From Verrucomicrobiota bacterium (GTDB lineage Bacteria; Verrucomicrobiota; Verrucomicrobiia; Limisphaerales; JAFGQR01): a stretch of DNA of 35,369 nt. Positions 28,811-35,369 of this stretch are shown piece after piece; position 1 is the stretch's first letter; every line of letters starts with the position of its first letter. The notes under the pieces are model-generated. The model did no database searches. It was not told the origin of the DNA and saw only the letters and a list, made by a program, of their open reading frames with translations. The DNA lies in NCBI GenBank assembly GCA_016935555.1, contig JAFGQR010000048.1, forward strand, positions 1-35,369, in the 5' to 3' direction. Made by a program: the position numbers and the translations under genes.

Positions 28811-28958
28811 CCGGGAGCGCGGGGCATTCGCTGCGCCGGCAGATCGGGCGCGACCGGCAAGCGGAGGATGCGCCGTGGGAGACGGGAGGCGGGGAGGCGC
28901 GAAGATTTCCCTTTCAAGCGGTGTTCCCCGGGGGATAACGTTCTTGACACGACAACCT

Positions 28959-30557
28959 ATGAAACCTGTGATTTGGACCCTTCTTGGTCTGGCCTCGCTG
29001 GCCCTTGTGCCGTGCCAGGCGGCTGAAACCCCGCGACCCAACATCCTGTTTATCTTCTCCGACGACCACGCCCAACAAGCCATCTCCGCCTACGGGTCGA
29101 AGGTGAACCGGACGCCGCACATGGATCGCCTCGCCAGGGACGGTGTGCGCTTCCTCAACTCGTTTGTCGCGAATTCCATCTGCACGCCCAGCCGCGCCAC
29201 GCTGCTGACCGGACAATACTCGCATCTCAATGGCGTTCCCGTGTTCAACCGGTTCGACGGCGCGCGCGACCACGTGGCCAAACAGCTCCAGGCCGGCGGC
29301 TATCACACGGGCATGATCGGAAAATGGCATCTGGGGTCCGATCCCACCGGCTTTGACCGCTGGATCGTGTTGCCCGGCCAGGGCGCCTATTGGAATCCGG
29401 CCTTCCTTGTTCCGGGCCGGCGGCTGACCCTCCAGGGCCACTGCACCGACATCACCACCGAACTCGGCATCGAGTGGCTCAGGACGCGTCCGGCGGACAA
29501 GCCGTTTTTTCTCATGCTGCACCACAAGGCGCCGCACCGCGCGTGGGAGCCGGATGAACGGAACAAGGCCCTCTTCAAGAACAAGGTGATTCCCGAGCCG
29601 GACACGCTATGGGACGATTACGCCACACGCCCCGCCGCGCTGCCGGCCAATCAGCAGACCGTCGCCCGCGACCTCACCCGCCGCGATCTCAAGCTCGAGC
29701 CGCCCGCCGATCTCCAGGGCCCGGCGCGCAACCGTTGGCTCGGGGTCAAGCCCATGGAACTGACGGTGGACGGCAGAGCGCTGACCGGCAGGGAACTCGC
29801 GCGTTGGAAATACCAGCGTTACATGCAGGATTACCTCGCCTGCGTGCAGGGAGTCGATGACGGCGTGGGCAAAGTCCTGGACTACCTCGACCAGACCGGC
29901 CTCGCCACCAACACCGTCGTCCTCTATTCGGCCGACAACGGCTGGTACCTCGGCGAGCTGGGCCTCTACGACAAACGCTTCATGTACGAACCCGGCCTCC
30001 GCGTCCCGCTGCTCGCGCGCGGCCCCGGGGTCCGGGCGGGGCATTTGCCCGCGCAGTTCGTCGTCAACATCGACCTCGCGCCCACCTTCCTGGATCTGGC
30101 CCGACTGCCCATCCCCGCCTTCATGCAGGGGCGCTCGCTGGTTCCGCTGCTGCGCGGCGCCGCACCGGCCGACTGGCGCGCCAGTGTTTACTACCGTTAC
30201 TACCACGACCCCGGCCATCACAACACCGCCGCCCATTTCGGCGTCCGCACCGCCACCCACAAGCTGATTTGCTACTGGAAGAAAAATGCCTACGAAATGT
30301 TCGATCTCACCAAAGACCCCACCGAACAACATAACCTGCTTGACAACCCCGCCGAAGCCGCCAAACCCGGCATCGCCGCCAAGTTCGCCGAGTTGAAAGC
30401 CGAAATCGCGCGTCTGCAGAAACACTACGCGGACGAAGGCCAATTCGCCGATCCGGGCACCTGGCCGAAAAGCAGTTCCGACGGCCCCTTTGGCCACAAG
30501 GAACCCAGCGGGATCAAGACCGTCGCCGAAGCCATCTCCCTCAGCGCCGCCCGGTGA
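28959..30557 (+). CDS. Exported type I sulfatase
   Basis: A formylglycine-dependent sulfatase of 532 residues that hydrolyses sulfate esters, probably on a polysaccharide outside the cytoplasm. A signal peptide (MKPVIWTLLGLASLALVPCQA) precedes PNILFIFSDDHAQQAIS, the metal-binding start of the fold. The modification motif is CTPSR in ICTPSRATLLTGQ, where Cys becomes formylglycine, and the GKWHLG motif follows. The region GQGAYWNPAF resembles N-acetylglucosamine-6-sulfatase-like enzymes (SulfAtlas S1_11 is my guess). I start at ATG 28959 because it begins the signal peptide. Maturation needs a formylglycine-generating enzyme encoded elsewhere. The next sulfatase begins inside its stop codon. 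Confidence 0.94.
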   Translation: MKPVIWTLLGLASLALVPCQAAETPRPNILFIFSDDHAQQAISAYGSKVNRTPHMDRLARDGVRFLNSFVANSICTPSRATLLTGQYSHLNGVPVFNRFDGARDHVAKQLQAGGYHTGMIGKWHLGSDPTGFDRWIVLPGQGAYWNPAFLVPGRRLTLQGHCTDITTELGIEWLRTRPADKPFFLMLHHKAPHRAWEPDERNKALFKNKVIPEPDTLWDDYATRPAALPANQQTVARDLTRRDLKLEPPADLQGPARNRWLGVKPMELTVDGRALTGRELARWKYQRYMQDYLACVQGVDDGVGKVLDYLDQTGLATNTVVLYSADNGWYLGELGLYDKRFMYEPGLRVPLLARGPGVRAGHLPAQFVVNIDLAPTFLDLARLPIPAFMQGRSLVPLLRGAAPADWRASVYYRYYHDPGHHNTAAHFGVRTATHKLICYWKKNAYEMFDLTKDPTEQHNLLDNPAEAAKPGIAAKFAELKAEIARLQKHYADEGQFADPGTWPKSSSDGPFGHKEPSGIKTVAEAISLSAAR

Positions 30558-32152
30558 AACGCGCCTTTTCATTCAGCCTTTGCTGCGCCGCGAAACGCGC
30601 GTCGCCGCACCGGTCCGCGCCCGCCCGTTCGCCAATGACCCCGCTCGACGGGCGGCTCGTTTCGCGTGCTGCCCAAGAACGAGGCATTCCTCTGGCGCTG
30701 ATCGCCAGCCTTCTCTGGATTCCCCTCACGTGCCTTTCCGCCACCACGTTCAACGTCCTCTTCATCGCCGCAGACGATCTGCGGCCGCAACTCGGCTGCT
30801 ACGGCGATGCCATCGTCAAGTCGCCCCATCTCGACCGCCTCGCAGCACGGGGCGTGGTTTTCAACCGCGCGTTCTGCCAGCAGGCGCTCTGCTCGCCGTC
30901 GCGCATCTCGTTGCTCACGGGACGGCATCCGTGGACCACGAGGATTTACACCATCGGGCCGTTTTTGCGGGAGACCATGCCGGACGTGGTGACCCTGCCA
31001 CAGCATTTCAAGGACAACGGCTATTTCACCCGCAGCCTGGGCAAGGTTTATCACGTCGGCATTGACGACCCGGCCTCGTGGAGCGTGCCGCCCTGGCATT
31101 CGAAGAAACCACGCTACGGGCCGGTCGGCACCGCCGCCGTCGCCCAACGGCGCCAGGCCCTGAAGGCAACCGGCAACCCCATCCCGCAGAAGGGCGCAAA
31201 CGCGCCGTTCTACGCCGGGCCGGCTTTTGAGGCGCCGGCTGTTGCCGACGACGACCTGCTGGACGGCGACACGGTTCGGGAGGCCCTCGTGGCGATGGGC
31301 GAACGGGCCGGCAAAGGGCAGCAACCGTTCTTCCTTGCGGTGGGCTTCGCCAACCCGCACGTCCCCTGGGTCGCCCCGAAACCGTACTGGGACCTTTATC
31401 GCCCGGCAGACTTGCCGCTCCCGGAGAATCGTTACGCGCCGAAGCACGCGCCCGCCTTTGCCGCCACCAGCGGCGCGGATTTTTATTGGTATGGCAACGT
31501 GCCGAAGGACCGGATCATCACCCCGGACTTCGGCCGCGAGTGTCTGCACGGTTACCTGGCCGCCATCAGTTACGTGGACGCCGGCGTGGGCCGCTTGCTG
31601 GCCGGCCTCGACCGCCTCGGGCTGCGCGAGCGGACGGTGGTGGTCTTCTGGGGGGACCACGGGTATTACATGGGCGAGCACAACTGGTGGGGCGGGAAAC
31701 ACAACACTTACGAAGGAGCCACCCGCGTGCCGCTCATTGTGTCCGTGCCGGGCCTTGGCAGTGCCGGACAGAAGACGGACGCCCTGGTTGAATTCGTGGA
31801 CATCTATCCGTCGTTGGTCGAGTTGTGCGGCTTGCCGCAACCCAAGGACAGTGTTGGCCTCGAAGGCAAGAGCTTCGTGCCCCTGCTGAAGGAGCCCCAG
31901 CGCCCGTGGGCCAAAGTGGCGTTTAGCGAATACCCGAAAGCGGGCAACCGGGGCGTCGCGATGCGCACCGACCGCTACCGATATGTCGAGTGGCGGAACA
32001 GAAAAGGCGAGCTCGTCGCCCGCGAACTCTACGACCACCAGGCAGACCCGCAAGAGAACAACAACGCGGCACACGACCCCGCCCACGCGCCGTTGATCGA
32101 GCGGCTGGCGCGCCAACTGCGCGCGTCAGGGTCGCCGGCACCGGCCCCGTAA
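30554..32152 (+). CDS. Exported type I sulfatase, iduronate-2-sulfatase-like
   Basis: A second formylglycine sulfatase, 532 residues from the GTG at 30554. The core opens with FNVLFIAADDLRPQLGCYGD, the modification motif is CSPSR in LCSPSRISLLTGRHP, and GFANPHVPWVAPKPY and DHGYYMGEHNWWGGKHNTYE are typical of the iduronate-2-sulfatase branch. The GTG start overlaps the previous stop (GTGA), suggesting coupling. It gives a basic N-region before a hydrophobic segment (PLALIASLLWIPLTCLSA) that would act as a signal. An alternative ATG at 30635 gives a shorter, more ordinary leader and is a real possibility. The pair probably acts on one sulfated glycan. Confidence 0.92.
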   Translation: MKRAFSFSLCCAAKRASPHRSAPARSPMTPLDGRLVSRAAQERGIPLALIASLLWIPLTCLSATTFNVLFIAADDLRPQLGCYGDAIVKSPHLDRLAARGVVFNRAFCQQALCSPSRISLLTGRHPWTTRIYTIGPFLRETMPDVVTLPQHFKDNGYFTRSLGKVYHVGIDDPASWSVPPWHSKKPRYGPVGTAAVAQRRQALKATGNPIPQKGANAPFYAGPAFEAPAVADDDLLDGDTVREALVAMGERAGKGQQPFFLAVGFANPHVPWVAPKPYWDLYRPADLPLPENRYAPKHAPAFAATSGADFYWYGNVPKDRIITPDFGRECLHGYLAAISYVDAGVGRLLAGLDRLGLRERTVVVFWGDHGYYMGEHNWWGGKHNTYEGATRVPLIVSVPGLGSAGQKTDALVEFVDIYPSLVELCGLPQPKDSVGLEGKSFVPLLKEPQRPWAKVAFSEYPKAGNRGVAMRTDRYRYVEWRNRKGELVARELYDHQADPQENNNAAHDPAHAPLIERLARQLRASGSPAPAP

Positions 32153-32231
32153 GGGTCCGGACTGCCCCTGCCCCCAAAAGCAGTGCGCTTGACCGCCAAT
32201 AGCGCCGCGCTTAAGACTAGCCAAAGGAATT

Positions 32232-32266
32232 TGAAATTCTCAATTCTCAATTCTCAATTTGAAATT
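32232..32266. repeat. AT-rich heptamer repeat, five units
   Basis: Five 7-base units read TGAAATT, CTCAATT, CTCAATT, CTCAATT and TGAAATT. The flanking units are the same. The low GC content stands out in this GC-rich window. It lies 80 bases after the second sulfatase, at the edge of the degraded region. Confidence 0.9.
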
Positions 32267-32411
32267 TCTGAGAGACAAATTGCCGAGATCCTCGCAAGTC
32301 GAGTCTATACCGTGACCGCATTCCGAAATGCGGAACGGACCGCATCCATGGCGTCATGAACAGCACCGATATGATTCCCCCCTTTGCCTTGCTTGTGTCC
32401 TGCGGTGCCGC

Positions 32412-32693
32412 GGCCCTCGGCGGCCCGGCGTTGTCCGCATGGTTCGCAAGGCAAGAGAGAGCACGGGCGAACAGACGATTCACCTGGTGATTGGCGGATT
32501 TCACCTGGGCGGCGAGCCGGCGTCCCGACTCGAATCGATCGCCGGGGAATTCCGCCTCATGTCCGTGCAGAAGGCCGCCCCCTGTCACTGCAGTGGCGAT
32601 GAAGCCCGCGAGGTTTTCAAAAAGAGATATGGGCAAGACTACCTCGAGAGCGGCGCGGGCACCACCATCACGCTGCCCATGAAATCTTCTTGA
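32412..32693 (+). pseudogene. C-terminal remnant of an MBL-fold metallo-hydrolase
   Basis: About 93 codons match by eye the C-terminal third of the MBL-fold family often labelled dihydropterin/beta-RFAP-synthase-related: PGVVRMVRKARESTGEQ, HLVIGGFHLGG, a regulatory-looking VQKAAPCHCSGDEAREVFK and YGQDYLESGAG. The N-terminal two thirds, with the HxHxDH metal site, are missing: nothing of it is readable upstream to 32160. The remnant has no credible start of its own. It is probably a leftover of a deletion. Confidence 0.72.
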
Positions 32694-32803
32694 TGAATCC
32701 CCTGAAACCTTTGCCTTGGGTTTACCCCCAATTCCAAGGTCATCGTCCCACGCAGGCGCGTCTCCTCTGGTGTTAGGCAGCCCGCTTGCATACACTGGCC
32801 CGT

Positions 32804-33184
32804 ATGAACAGGACCCCATGCCCATTCTGTCACGTGCCCCCGGAACGCGTCCTCCTCGAAACCGGGACGACGCTGGCCTTCCTCGACGCCTACCCCGTCA
32901 CCGAAGGACACACGCTCGTGATCCCGAAGCGGCATGTGACGTCCATTTTTGAACTGTCCCCGGAAGAACTGGGGGCCCTCTGGGCGCAGGTGGCAGCCGC
33001 CCGCCACTGGCTGGTCCACACATACAGCCCGGACGCATTCAACATCGGCGTGAACGACGGCCCGGCGGCGGGCCAGACGATCCCCCATGCGCACATCCAC
33101 GTGATCCCGCGCCGCAAAGGCGACGCCCCTGAACCCCGCGGCGGCATCCGCTGGATCATGCCCGAGAAGGCCAGATACTGGTAA
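32804..33184 (+). CDS. HIT-family nucleotide hydrolase
   Basis: A 126-residue histidine-triad protein that hydrolyses or transfers nucleoside monophosphates from phosphoramidate or similar adducts in the cytoplasm. The triad HAHIH (95-99) is complete within IPHAHIHVIPR. A possible zinc site comes from CPFC at 6-9 plus His44 in PKRHVTSIFEL. GHTLVIPKRH and FNIGVNDG are family-typical. I start at ATG 32804, 6 codons after a possible TTG; neither has a ribosome site. It is intact, unlike what surrounds it. Confidence 0.92.
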   Translation: MNRTPCPFCHVPPERVLLETGTTLAFLDAYPVTEGHTLVIPKRHVTSIFELSPEELGALWAQVAAARHWLVHTYSPDAFNIGVNDGPAAGQTIPHAHIHVIPRRKGDAPEPRGGIRWIMPEKARYW

Positions 33185-33462
33185 AGGGACCAACGTGACG
33201 GGGACTCAGGTCGTGATTCCGCCGGCCAACACCCCGGCCCACGGCTCTGGATCTGTCGCGTGAGGCCAAGCTTGGGCGTTTCCGGGTTGACCATCGACAC
33301 CTCCTGAGGCCGGAGGCGATTGCCAGGTTCCGTTCCGAACACCAGGCCCCATGGCCGATGCAACCGTTCGATCGAGGGCGCCATCAACAGCCTGCTGAAG
33401 CGGTTGACGGAAGAGGCTCACGCAAGTCCTGACGCCGAGTGAACACGGCGGGAACTCGACGA
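33185..33462. other. Unrecognised, probably decayed sequence
   Basis: I see no gene. A short CCTCC...GGAGG inverted repeat occurs near 33300-33316. The frame reading RSIEGAINSLLKRLTEEA around 33370-33420 looks protein-like, but I cannot assign it. Confidence 0.5.
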
Positions 33463-33830
33463 ATGAATATTTCCTCCTCCAGAAGCAACTGCGCCCGATC
33501 CGTTTGGTTGATCTCGATCACCCTGTGCCTGCTGGCCAGCAGCGCCGGGGCAGCTGGTGTCAACTCCGGCAGTAGCGGCACCCACGGCTTCAGCTCCCAG
33601 CCGGCGGCGACCGCCTGCTCAGCACCAACTTCCATTTCTCAACTGCGCCCGAGCCCGGCGCCAGCCGCCCGACTCGCTTCCGGTTCATGACTGACTTCGG
33701 ATGGCCGGGCAGCATCCGGACAGAGGTGTACGACGCGTATTTGAATCTCGTGGCAACGAACGGCCCCGCGCCTGACTTGTGGCTGACCGGCGGCGATAAC
33801 GATCAAGACATCGGAACGGATTTTTGGTGA
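33463..33830 (+). pseudogene. Frameshifted N-terminal fragment of a metallophosphoesterase
   Basis: ATG 33463 opens a signal-like segment (SVWLISITLCLLASSAGAAG). After a frame change before about 33600 the next frame reads NFHFSTAPEPGASRPTRFRF, continues MTDFGWPGSIR, TEVYDAYLNLV, then DLWLTGGDNDQDIGTDFW and stops. By eye this matches purple-acid-phosphatase-like exported phosphoesterases (usual pattern: hyfRTaP, ptRfwviGDsGt, GDNayndGTD). The catalytic GDxG is changed to TDFG and the rest of the enzyme is absent, so it is a broken gene. Confidence 0.62.
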
Positions 33831-33879
33831 GCGTCACGGGCACGACGGCGTTCGCGACCCGCGAGGATGGCGAGCCCGA

Positions 33880-34366
33880 TCACGTCTGGCGCATGGAGTG
33901 CAGGTAGATCATCGTCGTCTCCACGCTCTTGTGCCCGAGCAGCTCTTGCACCGTGCGGATGTCCGTGCCCCGATCCAGCAACTGGCTGGCGAACGAATGA
34001 CGCAGCACATGCGGCGTCACTCGCTTGTTCAATCAACCCCCAGTCTTGTTCTAATTCGGCCAGCAAGGCCTGGGTTTCAGTCCGGGTCAGCCACACCGGC
34101 GCGTGCGGATGCATCCTGGCCCGACGGTAATCGGAAATGTCGCCCAGTTCCTTCCCAAAAACCTCCCGCAACAGGAACACCACCGCGTTCAGCGCTTGCC
34201 GCTGGCTGCTGGCGCTGACGCGCCGTTCCAAGGCCAGCGCATCGAGGAACGCCTTGATGTCTGCAGTGCCACGCGAAACGAGATCCTCGGTCTGGCAGAA
34301 CCGTGCAAACTGCTCCAGCCATACCAGGCAGCTCTGCTCCGTCCGTTGAACGAAATAAGCTGCCGT
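33880..34366 (-). pseudogene. Tyrosine recombinase (integron-integrase-like) with internal deletion
   Basis: Read on the minus strand, 34366 to about 34033 encodes the N-terminal SAM-like core-binding domain: WLEQFARFCQTEDLV, IKAFLDALALERRVSASSQ, QALNAVVFLLREVFGKELGD. A different frame from about 34032 to the stop at 33880 encodes [20 protein letters not shown], with [20 protein letters not shown] and IYLHS following. That is box II with HxxR, GHKS and the nucleophilic Tyr. The central region carrying the first catalytic Arg is missing and the frames differ, so it is non-functional. No Met start is visible: stops precede the homologous region. The QALNA..FL..EV style suggests an integron integrase or close XerC/D relative. 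Confidence 0.82.
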
Positions 34367-34580
34367 TTATTAACACTGTTGGCTCTAAATCGGGGTCGGG
34401 GGCGCTATCGGTATCGGCATCGAAAAGACTGACATGGGTTTTGGACACGAGAAACCGAACGGCGCTGCGACTGGCCGCAACGGCCTCGTATGCTCCCGTA
34501 GCCGTCTGTGGGGCGACGACGACGACGGCGGCGTAGTGTGCGGCGGTGCGTCATTGGTGCAGGCGTGTGCAGCAGCTCTG

Positions 34581-34640
34581 CCTCTCCCCCCGGGAGAGGG
34601 CCGCGGTGAGGGCGAACCCTCAGGGAGACAGAGGTGAGGG
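34581..34640. repeat. REP-like hairpin element
   Basis: CCTCTCCC (34581-34588) and GGGAGAGG (34592-34599) form a perfect 8-bp stem with a 3-base loop, followed by GGTGAGGGCG, CCCTCAGGG and again GGTGAGGGCG. Similar CCTCTCCC/GGGAGAGG plus GGTGAGGG motifs are widespread intergenic repeats in unrelated bacteria. Confidence 0.65.
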
Positions 34641-34682
34641 CGGACTAGGTTCTGACGACGAGGAAGCGGGCGAGGATGGAGT

Positions 34683-34713
34683 AGATAACCCGGAGCGCAG
34701 CGGAGGGTTATCT
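34683..34713. repeat. 9-bp perfect inverted repeat
   Basis: AGATAACCC (34683-34691) pairs with GGGTTATCT (34705-34713) around the 13-base centre GGAGCGCAGCGGA. It lies just beyond the 3' end of the transposase remnant and may be part of the element's end or a separate repeat. Confidence 0.7.
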
Positions 34714-35197
34714 GCATTCCAGGGTTGAACGACGCCGCGACGAAAGCTGAGGCGAGCCAGGAAGACCCAGCGGAGTTTCTTTGAGGAGCTGGACTTGGCC
34801 GGCGCGCCACGAGCCGATCCGTTGCATGGGGAGGTTGCACCGCGGACATACCGCACCGAAGCTATGACCACTGGAGGGGGATCCGGTGGCTGCACGTCCG
34901 GCTCGCTCGGGAGCATCCAGGTTTGCTGCTCGGCGGGCGTGAGCAGGGGCTTTTGCCCGAGCAAGGCGTGGGCAGCAACAGCCGCGCTTGCTGGCGTTGC
35001 AGCCATTCATCGGCATCGCTCTGCCCACACTGCGGACAATGCCGATCGTTGCAGGAATGATAGCGGTAGTGAAAGCCGCGGCACTCCGGACACGCAAAGA
35101 GCTCGCCCCCCAAAGCCGGAGTGCGGCAAGCCAGGATCTTTTTCAAGACCTGTCGATGCCGTGGCGGCATGGAGGAGCCGAAGCGCTCACACCGCAC
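34708..35197 (-). mobile_element. Broken IS91-family transposase
   Basis: The minus strand from 35197 shows the N-terminal zinc-binding region of IS91/Y2 rolling-circle transposases: LKKILACRTPALGGELFACP, then YHSCNDRHCPQCGQSDADEW and LQRQQARLLLP. The frame then fails, and pieces in two other frames resemble the C-terminal end (LLGQKPLLTPAEQQTW; VCPRCNLPMQRIGSWRAGQ). The central HUH/Y2 catalytic region is absent. Reading frames change 1-2-0, so the element is a relic. The N-terminal zinc block is clear; the C-terminal assignment is weaker. Confidence 0.78.
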
Positions 35198-35369
35198 CGC
35201 CGGCCCGCCGCGCAGCGGCTTCGTTCAACATGGTTAACACGTTTCAGTTAACAAGAACCACCAAGCTTTGCTTGGCGCCTTCCAAAGAACGCAGAGAAAC
35301 ACTGGATGAGTTGGGCGCGATGACCGTCCCGGGGTGGGGACATCAAGGGCCGGTCTGTTCTTTGTGTTC
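35198..35369. other. Unrecognised sequence at the window end
   Basis: No gene is recognised. GTTAAC occurs twice close together (near 35234 and 35249), and a perfect CCAAGC-TTT-GCTTGG hairpin lies at 35263-35277. The left boundary of the IS91 relic may fall here, but I cannot place it. Confidence 0.5.

Noticed and set aside
32247..32825. Minus-strand 192-codon frame
   Set aside because: It is antisense to the MBL-fold remnant and shows no domain.
35230..35280. Possible integron attC site (GTTAAC repeats plus hairpin)
   Set aside because: The GTTAAC motifs do not fit RYYYAAC/GTTRRRY core sites, and the hairpin is too small with no paired R and L boxes.

Overview
This is a GC-rich bacterial window whose gene content points to Verrucomicrobiota, probably the Limisphaerales/Pedosphaera side, or a close PVC relative. 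The clues are a Tat-exported Gfo/Idh/MocA oxidoreductase, a PQQ-type beta-propeller, two exported sulfatases, a giant secreted Ig/Calx-beta/DUF11 protein and a divergent membrane pyrophosphatase. This placement is inference from gene types. There is no rRNA, and no tRNA gene was recognised.

Layout. Bases 1-231 carry a hexamer tandem repeat. Then come glnS (232-2061), a membrane pyrophosphatase (2149-4626), a Tat-signal oxidoreductase preceded by a 9-codon leader frame (4725-6155), a 470-bp gap with short heptamer repeats, and a 3366-residue secreted multidomain protein (6629-16729). Next is a two-gene unit: a small membrane protein and an unusual glycoside hydrolase-glycosyltransferase 2 fusion (16798-19733). 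A convergent PQQ-propeller gene (19739-21052) is followed by a 595-bp gap with heptamers and a nested inverted repeat. Then come rsmD and an overlapping TPR gene, cydAB ending in a clear intrinsic terminator, the three-gene transhydrogenase pntAA-pntAB-pntB, two coupled sulfatases (28959-32152) and a HIT hydrolase (32804-33184).

The last 3 kb is a gene graveyard. It holds the C-terminal scrap of an MBL-fold hydrolase, a frameshifted metallophosphoesterase start, a tyrosine recombinase (integron-integrase-like) with its middle deleted, a REP-like hairpin and a broken IS91-type transposase.

Functional themes. Three energy-conversion systems lie close together: the ion-pumping pyrophosphatase, the cytochrome bd oxidase and the proton-coupled transhydrogenase. 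A second theme is handling of sulfated or complex polysaccharides (sulfatases, oxidoreductase, the GH-GT2 fusion). The most interesting items are the giant protein, with a 3.4-kb internal segmental duplication and a three-copy module I cannot assign to a family, the GH-GT2 fusion, and the period-7 intergenic repeats that recur with different sequences at separate sites.
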